Shown here: one piece after another, positions 32,670-41,620 of the stretch
How the letters are laid out: the number at the start of each line of letters is the position of its first letter
How positions within the stretch are numbered: the first letter of the stretch is position 1
Origin: Chryseobacterium koreense CCUG 49689
GTDB lineage: Bacteria; Bacteroidota; Bacteroidia; Flavobacteriales; Weeksellaceae
Direction: 5' to 3'
Length of the DNA: 64,000 bases
Assembly (NCBI RefSeq): GCF_001045435.1
Contig: NZ_LFNG01000016.1
Coordinates: forward strand, 1 to 64,000
Notes under the pieces: generated by a model
Told to the model about the DNA's origin: nothing
Database searches by the model: none
The model's input: the letters and a program-made list of their open reading frames with translations, nothing else
Made by a program: the position numbers and the translations under genes

Positions 32670-34343
32670 TCAGTAAACTTTTTTTCCATTTGAAAAAGCC
32701 TCCAACACTTTCGTATTCAGAATTTCCGTTTCCGGAATCGTCATCAAATCCTGGTTCAGAATGATGAAGTCTGCGGATTTCCCTACCTCCAAACTTCCGA
32801 TTTCATTTTCCTGGAATGCCGCTTTCGCCGCCCAAATCGTCATTCCTCTGATGGCTTGTTCCCGGGTTAATGCATTCTCTTTTTGAAAACCGTTTGCCGG
32901 AAAATTCCTGGCATCCTTTCTTGCAACCGCTGCGAGGAAAGTTTTAAACGGACTGATTTCCTCCACCGGGAAATCGGTTCCCAAAGGAAGCCAACCATTT
33001 TGCTTCAGGAGATCTTCATAAGCATAGGAATATTTCAACCGTTCTTTACCCAGTCTTTCTTCCGCCCAATACATATCGGAAGTCGCATGAGTGGGTTGCA
33101 CAGAAGGAATTACAGAATATTTCCCGAAAAGGCCGAAATCATTTTTATCCACCACTTGCGCATGTTCGATTCGCCATCTTCTGTCGTTTTTTCCACCCAA
33201 AACCTCACCATAAATTTTAAGAATCGTGCGGTTTGCGGAATCTCCGATGGCATGCGTGCACATTTGAAGATTGCTGTTTTTCAATTTTTTAGCCAGAGTT
33301 CTGAAATGTTCCTGATCGCTCAACAAAAATCCTCTCCAACCTTTTTTGTCGGAATAATCGTGGATGAGACACGCTCCTCTGGAACCAAGCGCACCATCGG
33401 AATACACCTTGAATCCACCAATGGTGATATTTCCGTTCGTATATCTTCCTTTTTTTGTCCATTTTTCATAATAATCGGGATTGTCTTCCAGCAAAGCGAA
33501 AACCTTCATTTTCAGGACATTCTGAGCTTGTGATTTTTCCAGCAGGCTTAAAGTATGTTCGGTAATTCCACAATCGTGAAGGGAAGTCAGCCCATAGGAA
33601 AAACATTCCTTCTGCAATTCGGCAAAGTAGTTTATCGCCATTTCATCACTGATTTGGGGCAGATGTCTTTCGACCAGAGTCATGGCGTTGTCAATCAAAA
33701 TCCCGGTGAGTTTACCGTTTTTTTGTTCGATTTCGCCACCGTTAATTTTCGTGTGCAAATTAATTCCGGCAATGTCGAGTGCTTTCTGGTTTGCAATCGC
33801 CGCATGACCGTCGATTCGCTTCAGGTAAACAGGTCGGTTTGGAAAAAGTTCGTCCAATTTTTCCTTATCCGGAAATTCCTTCACCGGCCAATCATTTTGG
33901 TCCCAACTTCTTCCGTAAAGCCATTCCATCGGCGCATTTTTGGAATATTCCGTCATCCTTGAAATCACTTCATTCCAAGATTTCGTACCCCAAAGTTCAC
34001 ATTTCCATTTATCAGTTGCATAACCAGTAAAATGACAATGTGCATCGATGAAACCAGGAAAAACGACTTTACCTTCCAGATTCTGGATGTTCTTTGATTG
34101 ATATTTTTTCAAAATATCCGAAGTTTTTCCAATAGCGACAATTTTCCCATTATTGATCGCCATAGATTGCGCCACATTGAAGTTACTGTTGACCGTGTAG
34201 ATTTTTGCGTTGTGAATGATTATATCTGCTTTTTTTTGCGCAGAAAAGAAAACAGACATCAGCAAAAGTACAACCATCTGGAGAAGACGGGACTTCCCCG
34301 AAAACTGCAGATTTTCAGTGCACGAACTGGTGGAATTATTCAT
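32670..34343 (-). CDS. Amidohydrolase family protein (YtcJ-like), exported
   Basis: A 557-residue metal-dependent amidohydrolase. The N-terminal composite strand KADIIIHNAKIYTVN, the metal site VFPGFIDAHCHFTGY, GSRGACLIHDYSDK and ENALTREQAIRGMTIWAA agree with the YtcJ-like branch of the superfamily. The substrate is unknown. A hydrophobic signal (LLQMVVLLLMSVFFSAQ) precedes the domain, so it is probably periplasmic. I choose the ATG at 34343; ATGs at 34370 and 34454 are possible, but the last overlaps the upstream glycosyltransferase gene. The ATG just before the signal (34277) is also possible. Confidence 0.82.
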   Translation of the reverse strand: MNNSTSSCTENLQFSGKSRLLQMVVLLLMSVFFSAQKKADIIIHNAKIYTVNSNFNVAQSMAINNGKIVAIGKTSDILKKYQSKNIQNLEGKVVFPGFIDAHCHFTGYATDKWKCELWGTKSWNEVISRMTEYSKNAPMEWLYGRSWDQNDWPVKEFPDKEKLDELFPNRPVYLKRIDGHAAIANQKALDIAGINLHTKINGGEIEQKNGKLTGILIDNAMTLVERHLPQISDEMAINYFAELQKECFSYGLTSLHDCGITEHTLSLLEKSQAQNVLKMKVFALLEDNPDYYEKWTKKGRYTNGNITIGGFKVYSDGALGSRGACLIHDYSDKKGWRGFLLSDQEHFRTLAKKLKNSNLQMCTHAIGDSANRTILKIYGEVLGGKNDRRWRIEHAQVVDKNDFGLFGKYSVIPSVQPTHATSDMYWAEERLGKERLKYSYAYEDLLKQNGWLPLGTDFPVEEISPFKTFLAAVARKDARNFPANGFQKENALTREQAIRGMTIWAAKAAFQENEIGSLEVGKSADFIILNQDLMTIPETEILNTKVLEAFSNGKKVY

Positions 34344-34429
34344 AATTGATTTAATATTAAATTGGGTCATTATTCTTTGATTATATTGTGGAAGGAAGCT
34401 TCGGAATCTGGACAATTCGCTGCTGGACT

Positions 34430-35305
34430 TTACTGTCGCAGCATTTGCTTCCAACGCAGATTTCGGATGTATTTTATTTCTTCCTTCGAAAGTTTTCGTT
34501 CTCCTTTTTGTTTCAGGAAAATTTTCATGGTGGTCAAAAATTCTGAAAAAGATTTATTCTTCAAAGCAGATTTTGCCGAGGAGATGATCGCTAAAGGAAA
34601 ACTCAACCCTATATTGTAAAAATATTCGCCCAGTTTTTCGGCTTTCTGCTTTTTGTATTTGAAGGCGGTCGGACGAAGGTGCTTCACCCACAAATCTTTG
34701 ATCGTGACGATTTCCCAGCCGTTTTTTTTGGCCAACATCACATCGATATTATCCCACCCAAGAACCGCCCGAAGTCCTTTCATTTGCAAAAAACATTCCT
34801 TTCGATAAGATTTTATAGGACCTCTCACATGATTTTTCGAGGAAAGGTTTTCAAAAGTCCACTGCCGTTTTTCATCCTTAAAATCAAAAGCGAGATTTTT
34901 TTCGAAAACTGACTTTTTGATTCTGACCAAGCCCGAAACCATTCCGGCTTTAGGGTTTTCTAAGTAAATTTGATTGACTTTTTCCAAATAATTTTTAGGG
35001 AAAATAATATCCGCATCAAATTTACAGATGACTTCAAAATCCTTAAGATCCGCCATTTCCAAACCTTTATTGAAAGTCTGCACCACTTTTGCTCCCGGTT
35101 CATGAGATGATTTTTCTAAGGTCTTCAATTGGAAGTTTGAAGTTTGAAGTTTGAAGTTTTCCACAATTTCTGCGGTTTTATCGGTTGAACCATCATTGAT
35201 CACGATAACCTGAAAATCCCTGAAAGTTTGATTTTTCAAGGATTCGAGACAAAAAAATATATTTTTCTCCTCGTTATGGGCGGGAATGATGATGAGGAAC
35301 TTCAT
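34430..35305 (-). CDS. Family 2 glycosyltransferase with heptamer repeat
   Basis: A 291-residue GT-A transferase. IIIPAHNEEKNIFFCLESL, VIVINDGSTDKTAEIV and the metal-binding CKFDADIIFP are the family 2 motifs. The C-terminal half is basic and may touch the membrane. The gene contains four exact tandem copies of GAAGTTT (35132-35159), coding for residues about 50-59, directly after the DGS motif. Gain or loss of one copy would shift the frame and cut the protein short, so switching by slippage is possible. It follows the YciI gene by 83 bases. Confidence 0.88.
   Translation of the reverse strand: MKFLIIIPAHNEEKNIFFCLESLKNQTFRDFQVIVINDGSTDKTAEIVENFKLQTSNFQLKTLEKSSHEPGAKVVQTFNKGLEMADLKDFEVICKFDADIIFPKNYLEKVNQIYLENPKAGMVSGLVRIKKSVFEKNLAFDFKDEKRQWTFENLSSKNHVRGPIKSYRKECFLQMKGLRAVLGWDNIDVMLAKKNGWEIVTIKDLWVKHLRPTAFKYKKQKAEKLGEYFYNIGLSFPLAIISSAKSALKNKSFSEFLTTMKIFLKQKGERKLSKEEIKYIRNLRWKQMLRQ
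35132..35159. repeat. Tandem heptanucleotide repeat, (GAAGTTT)4
   Basis: Four perfect copies inside the coding region of a glycosyltransferase. Seven is not a multiple of three, so each change in copy number changes the reading frame. Confidence 0.9.
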
Positions 35306-35388
35306 ACGGCGATTGCCTCCCGATAATTATCGAAATGGCATGGAACAAATTTGAACAGATTGAACTTTAAACTACTCTGAAATCGCAT

Positions 35389-35661
35389 CTATTTCTCCTC
35401 CAAATCGTCCACCCAGTCTTTTATGGTATAAGTTACCAAGCCTTCCGAAACGAAAGGGTCGTTTTTCACAAATTCTTCTGCAGATTCCCTGTCGGTGAAA
35501 ATCCCCATCGCGCCTTGTCCGGGAACCGAGAAAGGTCCGATTCCGATGATTTTGCCGGCATTGACAAATTGATCCTCATTTTCCTGGTGCTTTGGAAAAA
35601 CCTCCATCATTTTTTCCATTGTTCCTTCGGGCGTATTTTCATAAAAAACTACTGTTCTCAT
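35389..35661 (-). CDS. YciI-family protein
   Basis: A 90-residue protein of the YciI-like ferredoxin-fold family: MRTVVFYENTPEG at the N-terminus, GKIIGIGPFSVPGQGAMGIF, then ESAEEFVKNDPFVSEGLV, with the conserved region around Asp-Pro-Phe. Members are small dimeric enzymes or binding proteins of unknown substrate. It lies 45 bases downstream of kbl on the same strand. Confidence 0.82.
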   Translation of the reverse strand: MRTVVFYENTPEGTMEKMMEVFPKHQENEDQFVNAGKIIGIGPFSVPGQGAMGIFTDRESAEEFVKNDPFVSEGLVTYTIKDWVDDLEEK

Positions 35662-35706
35662 CTTTCTGGGTTTTGGTTTTGTTGATATTCGAAATCGTTA
35701 TTCAGT

Positions 35707-36903
35707 TCAAGAAATCACGCCCAGTTCTTTCCCCACTTTTTCAAAAGCTGCGATCGCTTTATCGAGGTGTTCCTTGGTGTGAGCTGCGGAGAGTTGCACC
35801 CGGATTCTGGCCTTTCCTTTAGGAACGACCGGATAGAAAAATCCAATCACGTAAATCCCTTCATCCATGAGCTTTTCCGCCATTTTTTGGGACAAAGGAG
35901 CGTCATAAAGCATCACCGGTACAATCGCGGCATCACCATCCGGAATGTCGAAACCTTTTGCCTTCATATTGGAACGGAAATATTCGGCATTTTCCATCAC
36001 TTTATCCCGCAAGGAAGTATCGGTAGAAATCATGTCCAACACTTTGATGGCCGCACCCACAATTCCAGGTGCCAAAGAATTCGAGAACAGATAAGGTCTG
36101 GATCGCTGTCTCAGCATATCGATGATTTCTTTTTTCCCCGAAGTAAATCCGCCCAAAGCACCACCTAATGCTTTTCCTAAGGTTGAAGTAATGATATCCA
36201 CTCTTCCCATCACATCGTTTGCTTCATGCGTTCCGCGACCGGTTTGCCCGATAAATCCTGTAGCGTGGGAATCATCCACCATCACCAAACAGTCATATTT
36301 TTCGGCCAAATCGCAGACTCCTTTCAGATTCGCCACAATTCCGTCCATGGAGAAAACGCCATCTGTAACGATGATTCTGAAACGGTGGTTCTTTTCGGAA
36401 GCCGCTTTCAGCTGTTCTTCCAAATCCGCCATATTATTGTTTTTATATCGGTATCTCGCCGCTTTGCAAAGCCGCACTCCATCTATGATGGAGGCGTGAT
36501 TCAACTCATCTGAAATAATGGCGTCTTCCTCTGAAAACAAAGGCTCGAAAACACCGCCATTAGCATCAAAACATGCCGCATAAAGAATGGTGTCCTCCAT
36601 TCCCAAAAACCCGGAAATTTTGGCTTCCAATTCCTTGTGAATATCCTGGGTTCCGCAGATGAAGCGCACAGAAGACATTCCGTAACCGTGGCTGTCAATC
36701 ATTTCCCGGGAAGCTTTCATGACTTCCGGATGGTTTGAAAGTCCGAGATAATTATTGGCACAGAAGTTCAGCAGCGTTTTCCCATTGGCCTCAATCACCG
36801 CAGATTGTTGGGAAGTGATGATTCTTTCGGTTTTAAAAAGACCGTCGTTTTTGATATTTTGCAATTCATTCTGAAGATTTTCCAGATAATTTTTGGAGAT
36901 CAT
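35707..36903 (-). CDS. kbl: 2-amino-3-ketobutyrate CoA ligase (glycine C-acetyltransferase)
   Basis: A 398-residue PLP enzyme that, with threonine dehydrogenase, converts threonine-derived 2-amino-3-ketobutyrate and CoA to glycine and acetyl-CoA. The PLP lysine is K244 ([14 protein letters not shown]), the same position as in E. coli Kbl. [28 protein letters not shown] and [16 protein letters not shown] are also diagnostic. The threonine dehydrogenase gene is not in the window. It heads a five-gene minus-strand row. Confidence 0.94.
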   Translation of the reverse strand: MISKNYLENLQNELQNIKNDGLFKTERIITSQQSAVIEANGKTLLNFCANNYLGLSNHPEVMKASREMIDSHGYGMSSVRFICGTQDIHKELEAKISGFLGMEDTILYAACFDANGGVFEPLFSEEDAIISDELNHASIIDGVRLCKAARYRYKNNNMADLEEQLKAASEKNHRFRIIVTDGVFSMDGIVANLKGVCDLAEKYDCLVMVDDSHATGFIGQTGRGTHEANDVMGRVDIITSTLGKALGGALGGFTSGKKEIIDMLRQRSRPYLFSNSLAPGIVGAAIKVLDMISTDTSLRDKVMENAEYFRSNMKAKGFDIPDGDAAIVPVMLYDAPLSQKMAEKLMDEGIYVIGFFYPVVPKGKARIRVQLSAAHTKEHLDKAIAAFEKVGKELGVIS

Positions 36904-37013
36904 ATTTTACTTTTTTTAATGAGGGTAAATTTAAGAAAATTTGCGGTGAAAACTTTGAAAGAACTCAATTAAATCGGAATCTGAAGTACGATGGGCAATC
37001 TCTTGAATTTTAC

Positions 37014-37021
37014 TATTTTTG
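37014..37021 (+). promoter_or_regulatory. -7 box four bases before a start codon
   Basis: TATTTTTG ends four bases before the ATG at 37026. If it is used, the transcript would start at or next to the ATG and be leaderless. No -33 element was found. Confidence 0.35.
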
Positions 37022-37025
37022 AAAA

Positions 37026-38237
37026 ATGAAGCACCTCGTCATCATTGGAACTGTTTTTCCTGAACCCAATTCTACCGCGGCAGGAAAACGGATGCTCCAA
37101 CTGGTTGATTTTTTTCTCGAACAAAACTTCAGGATTTCATTTTTGTCGGCGGCAGCGATTTCAGAAAATAGCTTCGACTTAAAATTAAAAGGAATCGAAA
37201 CTTTTTCCATTAAAATCAATGATTCCTCTTTCGAAAGATTAATCGCCGAACTGCATCCTGAAATCGTCATTTTTGACCGGTTCATTTCCGAAGAACAATT
37301 CGGCTGGAAAGTTTCTGAAATTTGTCCGGACGCCATGAAGATTTTAGACACCGAAGATCTGCATTTTCTAAGGAAAGCTAGAGAAATGGCTTTTAAGCAA
37401 AATAGAAACGCTCACGAAAACAATTTGCTGAACGATGTTTTCAAAAGGGAAATCGCATCTGTTCTTCGTTGCGATTTATCGCTCATGATCTCCGAATTTG
37501 AAATGGATCTGCTCACGAATCATTTCAATATCGATAAATCAATTCTTCATTATCTTCCTTTGTTTGCGGAGAAAGCTGATTCGGGAAGAACATTTTCGGA
37601 AAGGAAGAATTTCGTCAGCATTGGGAATTTTCTGCATGAACCAAATTGGCAGACGGTTTTGAAGCTAAAAAAACTTTGGCCACAAATCCGAAAAAAATTA
37701 CCCGATTCCGAACTTCACATTTTTGGAGCTTATGTACCGGAAAAAGCACAACAACTTCACCAAGAAAAAGAGGGCTTTTTGATTAAAGGAAGAGCGGCGA
37801 ACAAAGAAGAACTTTTCAAAAATTACCGGGTTTTGCTGGCTCCGATTCCGTTTGGCGCAGGAATCAAGGGGAAATTGCTGGAAAGCATGGAGTTTGGTTT
37901 GCCGAGCGTGACCTCCTCAATCGGTGCGGAAGGAATGAATGGAAACTTGAACTGGAACGGGTTTGTTTGCGATGATGATTCTGACTTTGTGGAAAAATCG
38001 GTTCAACTTTATTCCGATGAAAATCTATGGACGGCAAAACAGAAAAATGGTTTTGCAATCGTTGAAAATCGATTTCAGAAGAAAGCTTTTTTGTCCCAAT
38101 TTTCCTTGAGATTAAAAGAAATTGAAAGCAATTTGAAAAGCCATCGAAATAAAAATTTTCTGGGGCAAATCCTTCAACATCACACTTTGCAGAGCGCGAA
38201 ATATTTGGGGAAATGGATTGAGGAAAAGAATAAATAA
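37026..38237 (+). CDS. GT-B glycosyltransferase
   Basis: A 403-residue glycosyltransferase of the GT-B type. The N-terminal half starts LVIIGTVFPEPNSTAAGKRM, which fits the acceptor domain of family 4-like enzymes. The donor-binding signature LLAPIPFGAGIKGKLLESME, then FGLPSVTSSIGAEGM, is clear in the C-terminal half. A basic tail of about 40 residues follows. The sugar is unknown. It converges on prmA with one base between the stops. A -7 box sits only four bases before its start codon. Confidence 0.82.
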   Translation: MKHLVIIGTVFPEPNSTAAGKRMLQLVDFFLEQNFRISFLSAAAISENSFDLKLKGIETFSIKINDSSFERLIAELHPEIVIFDRFISEEQFGWKVSEICPDAMKILDTEDLHFLRKAREMAFKQNRNAHENNLLNDVFKREIASVLRCDLSLMISEFEMDLLTNHFNIDKSILHYLPLFAEKADSGRTFSERKNFVSIGNFLHEPNWQTVLKLKKLWPQIRKKLPDSELHIFGAYVPEKAQQLHQEKEGFLIKGRAANKEELFKNYRVLLAPIPFGAGIKGKLLESMEFGLPSVTSSIGAEGMNGNLNWNGFVCDDDSDFVEKSVQLYSDENLWTAKQKNGFAIVENRFQKKAFLSQFSLRLKEIESNLKSHRNKNFLGQILQHHTLQSAKYLGKWIEEKNK

Positions 38238-38238
38238 T

Positions 38239-39069
38239 TTATGATTTTTCCAATAGCAAGGAAACCCATTCTTCGCGCTGCAGTTTCTTTTTCAGCGTGA
38301 GCTTTTCCTGGGTGCAAACTTCCAAAATATCGTCCACATCGAAGAAGCAGAGTCCCGAAAGCAAAAGCTGACCGCCTTTGTTCAACACCGAAACGTAAGT
38401 CGGAATGTCTGAAATCAAAATATTTCGGTTAATGTTGGCCAAAATGATGTCGAAATTTTCTTTGCCTAAATGCTCTGCAGTTCCTTGAGAAATCTCCAGT
38501 TCCACATTATTTCTTTCGGCATTTTCTATAGAGTTTTCCACCGACCATTCGTCGATATCGATGGCCACGGTTTTTCCTGCTCCTTTTTGTTTGGCGAAAA
38601 TGGCCAGAACTGAAGTTCCACATCCCATGTCGAGGACTGTTTTGTCTTTAAAATCCATGTTGAGCATTTGCTGAATCATGAGATGGGTTGTAGGATGGTG
38701 TCCCGTTCCGAAAGACATTTTCGGCTGGATGATGATTTCGTGAAGCTTGGGATCCGGTGCGTGGAATTCGGCCCGGATTAAAACTTTTTCATCTACGTAA
38801 ATCGGTTCAAAATTCTTTTCCCATTCCTCGTTCCAGTTGATATTCGGCATTTCTTGGAAAGTGTAGGAAATTTTCACCTCATCGTGCTGAAAGAGGTTGA
38901 TTTCCTTTAAGGCGTCTTCATTGAACAAATCTTTTTGAATATATGCCAAAATCCCGTCGTGTTCCTCGGTGAAACTGTCGAAACCGATTTCGATGAGTTC
39001 TGCCATCAGGATTTCGTTCCAGGGTTGAAGTGGTGAGATTTTAAAATCAAATTCTAAATAATTGTTCAT
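38239..39069 (-). CDS. prmA: Ribosomal protein L11 methyltransferase
   Basis: A 276-residue SAM-dependent methyltransferase that trimethylates ribosomal protein L11. The N-terminal substrate-recognition domain is followed by FGTGHHPTTHLMIQQML, VLDMGCGTSVLAIFAKQKGA (motif I) and DIILANINRNIL (motif IV), the PrmA pattern. The length is slightly short of the E. coli enzyme but normal for Bacteroidota. It stands alone. Confidence 0.93.
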   Translation of the reverse strand: MNNYLEFDFKISPLQPWNEILMAELIEIGFDSFTEEHDGILAYIQKDLFNEDALKEINLFQHDEVKISYTFQEMPNINWNEEWEKNFEPIYVDEKVLIRAEFHAPDPKLHEIIIQPKMSFGTGHHPTTHLMIQQMLNMDFKDKTVLDMGCGTSVLAIFAKQKGAGKTVAIDIDEWSVENSIENAERNNVELEISQGTAEHLGKENFDIILANINRNILISDIPTYVSVLNKGGQLLLSGLCFFDVDDILEVCTQEKLTLKKKLQREEWVSLLLEKS

Positions 39070-39241
39070 TGGGAAATTTTTTGCAAAAATAGGGAATTTG
39101 GATGTCCTTTGGATTTCGTTTGATAAGTTTCTCGCTGAATACAGGGATTTCGCGGATTTATCATTTTTGGAATGAGTGAAGTTTTAAACTAAACTGATAA
39201 TTTGAAAGATGCTGAAACCGCGACCCGACTTGAGTGGAGCT

Positions 39242-39270
39242 CTTTTTGTGGAACGAAGTGGAACAAAAAA
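39242..39270. repeat. Imperfect palindrome in the prmA upstream region
   Basis: CTTTTTGT (39242-39249 region) and ACAAAAAAG (about 39262-39270) bracket GGAACGAAGTGGA. It lies between prmA and the GT2 gene in a 236-base stretch with no supported gene. It looks like a recurrent REP-type element rather than a terminator. Confidence 0.35.
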
Positions 39271-39305
39271 GCGGGAACGGAAGGCGGAAATTGTCGCCCA
39301 AAAAA

Positions 39306-40304
39306 TTACTTGTGAAAATGTTGTGGAAATGCTTCTTCCGGCTTCATCCTTAAAATATTGAGCAAAAACCATGATTTCAGAAAGCCGTAACCGTAGGAAA
39401 ACATTTGGATATAGGTGGAAATCACCGCCATTCCGGCAATACTGATGTTTCGGGTTTTGTAGAGTGCGTGGAAGAAAACCAGGAAAGTGTAAAATCCGTA
39501 CATGGCGAGGATAAAACCTTTCCCGATGGTGAAATACTCGATAAATCCTAGCATGTAGCCGATGAGAAACAATGACGGAAAGGCGAAGGAAATTTTTACA
39601 TATTTCGGGTGTCTTTGGTTGAGAATTGGTCGCGCGCAACCAAACTGATAAACCTGTTTGGAGAATTTTCCGAAGTCCACTCTGCGTTTGTGATAAACGC
39701 CGATATTGTCAAAAAAGGCAGTCACAAAACCGTTTTCCCAAAGTGTCATCGACAAATCGGGGTCTTCGCCGATTCGCATTTCAGAGAAGCCGCCCACTTT
39801 TTCGAACGCCGATTTTTTCACCCCCATATTGAAACTTCGCGGCTGGAATCTGGTGACCGCCTTTTTGCTGCCGCGAATTCCGCCCGTGGTAAAAACCGAG
39901 GTCATGGAATAGGAAATCGCTTTCTGCATGAGGTTGAAACCTTTGTGCGCCTTGTCTGCACCGCCGAATGCGTCGCAGGGAATTTCGGCAATATTTTTCT
40001 TAATGTTTTGGATGTAATCCGTTTCCACAATCACGTCGGAATCCACGAAAACGAGCCATTCTGCTTTTGCACGATAGGCTCCAAAATTTCTGGACAAACC
40101 GGGACCGGAATTGTCTTTTCGGAAGAATTGGATGTTCAGCATTTCATGGAACAGTTCCACTGTTGGTCGCAAATCGATTGAAGAACCGTCGTCAACGATG
40201 ATCACCTCGAAAGCTTTATCCGTTTGATGGGACAAGGATTTGAGGAGTTCGAAGAGTTCGTCTCTTCGGTTGAAAATGGCGATGATGATGGAGATGGTGT
40301 TCAA
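39306..40304 (-). CDS. Family 2 glycosyltransferase with C-terminal membrane segments
   Basis: A 332-residue GT-A enzyme. SIIIAIFNRRDELFELLKSL, FEVIIVDDGSS, WLVFVDSDVIVE and GGADKAHKGF define the nucleotide and metal site; the ED of GEDPDLSMTLWENGF is the catalytic region. Two or three hydrophobic segments at the C-terminus (ISFAFPSLFLIGYMLGFIEY, FILAMYGFYTFLVFFHALY) anchor it in the inner membrane. It follows the rRNA methyltransferase gene by 29 bases, probably in one operon. Confidence 0.9.
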   Translation of the reverse strand: MNTISIIIAIFNRRDELFELLKSLSHQTDKAFEVIIVDDGSSIDLRPTVELFHEMLNIQFFRKDNSGPGLSRNFGAYRAKAEWLVFVDSDVIVETDYIQNIKKNIAEIPCDAFGGADKAHKGFNLMQKAISYSMTSVFTTGGIRGSKKAVTRFQPRSFNMGVKKSAFEKVGGFSEMRIGEDPDLSMTLWENGFVTAFFDNIGVYHKRRVDFGKFSKQVYQFGCARPILNQRHPKYVKISFAFPSLFLIGYMLGFIEYFTIGKGFILAMYGFYTFLVFFHALYKTRNISIAGMAVISTYIQMFSYGYGFLKSWFLLNILRMKPEEAFPQHFHK

Positions 40305-40333
40305 TGAGTGATGAATATAATGAATGATGATTG

Positions 40334-41503
40334 CTAATTTGCCGGGTTAGGAAGTTTATGCACCTTTTTCGTCCCTTCATACATCTCATACTGCATAAAC
40401 CTACATTCCAGTTTTCCGTTGAAAAGCTTGATTTTCCTTGATGGCCGCAAACCGATTTTTTTTACCGCCTCCAAATCCGAAGTGATGAGCCAGGCCAAAG
40501 TGTTGGGATAATTTTGTTTGAAAGTGTCGCCTATTTTTTTGTAAAAATCTTCGTCACTGATTTCAATTCTTTCGTCGTAAGGCGGATTAAAGACCATCAT
40601 CAAAGGAAAGAGTTCTTTTTTGGATTCAAAAAAGTCCTGTTTTCTGATTTCTATGACGTCTTCCATTTCTGCGGCTTCGATATTGATTTTTGAGGCGTTC
40701 AACATTTTACTGTCAATATCGTAACCCACTATTTTTCCAGTGAATTCTCTAACCCTGTTGATCCGGAATTCCTTTATTTTTTGAAAAAGCTCTCCGTCGT
40801 AATTCTTCCAGTTTTGGAAAGCGAATTTCTTTCTGAAAATCTGTGCAGGCAAATCCATGGCAATCATGGCGGCTTCAATCAACAAAGTACCGGAACCGCA
40901 CATCGGATCCAGGAAGTTTCCTTTTCCGTCCCAACCGGCGAGTTGCAACATTCCCGAAGCGAGCACTTCATTAATCGGCGCTTCACCCTGTTCTTTCCGG
41001 TAACCACGCTTGAACAAAGGATCTCCGGAAGAATCCAACGAAATGGTCACCAATTCGCGGTCGATGTGGAGATGAAATTTAATGTCGGGATCTTTCGGAT
41101 CCACATCCGGTCTTTTATGGTATTTTAATTTAAAGAAATCCACAATCGCGTCCTTCATTTTCAGCGACATAAATTGGGAATGTTTGAATCTTTCTGAATA
41201 AACGGTTGCGTCAATCGCAAAAGTCTGGTTCACATCCATAAACTCATCCCACTGAAAATCAAACAGTTTGTCATAAAAACGATTTTCATCCCACGCTTTG
41301 AAAGTGAGAATGGGAACCATGATTTTCAGGGCGGTTCGAGCGGAATAGTTGATTTTGTAAAGAAAACCGAGGTCGCCTTCACAATTCACGGCGCGGTTTT
41401 TTACCTCTACCCTTTTCCCACCGAGTTTTCTGATTTCTTCTGCCAAAACCTCTTCCAATCCGAAGAAGGTTTTGATCTGTATTTTTAAGTTTTCTGGATC
41501 CAT
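40334..41503 (-). CDS. THUMP-domain rRNA methyltransferase (RlmL/YcbY N-terminal type)
   Basis: A 389-residue SAM-dependent RNA N2-guanine methyltransferase. A ferredoxin-like/THUMP N-terminal part (IKTFFGLEEVLAEEIRKLGG, VNCEGDLGFLYKINYSART) precedes a Rossmann domain with DPMCGSGTLLIEAAMIA, DLPAQIFRKKFAFQNWKNY and the catalytic FNPPYDERIEI. It corresponds to the RlmL half of the E. coli fusion, which modifies 23S rRNA G2445. The C-terminal RlmK half is absent, as in other Bacteroidota. Confidence 0.9.
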   Translation of the reverse strand: MDPENLKIQIKTFFGLEEVLAEEIRKLGGKRVEVKNRAVNCEGDLGFLYKINYSARTALKIMVPILTFKAWDENRFYDKLFDFQWDEFMDVNQTFAIDATVYSERFKHSQFMSLKMKDAIVDFFKLKYHKRPDVDPKDPDIKFHLHIDRELVTISLDSSGDPLFKRGYRKEQGEAPINEVLASGMLQLAGWDGKGNFLDPMCGSGTLLIEAAMIAMDLPAQIFRKKFAFQNWKNYDGELFQKIKEFRINRVREFTGKIVGYDIDSKMLNASKINIEAAEMEDVIEIRKQDFFESKKELFPLMMVFNPPYDERIEISDEDFYKKIGDTFKQNYPNTLAWLITSDLEAVKKIGLRPSRKIKLFNGKLECRFMQYEMYEGTKKVHKLPNPAN

Positions 41504-41608
41504 TTAGCTATTGACTTCTTTCTTTTGCATTGGGTTTTCCGTTTTATCATTAGTAAAAATTACCTGCTGAAAACTGATTGCAAAATATGATTAATCCGCA
41601 AATTTAGT

Positions 41609-41616
41609 TAATTTTG
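41609..41616 (+). promoter_or_regulatory. -7 box four bases before a start codon
   Basis: TAATTTTG ends four bases before the ATG at 41621, the same spacing as at 37014-37021. A leaderless transcript is possible. The nearest upstream TTG is 28 bases away. Confidence 0.35.
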
Positions 41617-41620
41617 CAGA

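Noticed and set aside
32883-33533. 216-residue plus-strand frame
   Set aside because: It is antisense to the amidohydrolase gene and has no domain or promoter.
39184-39639. 151-residue minus-strand frame overlapping the GT2 gene
   Set aside because: It is out of frame with a well-supported glycosyltransferase and is Arg/His/Pro-rich, as shadow frames are.
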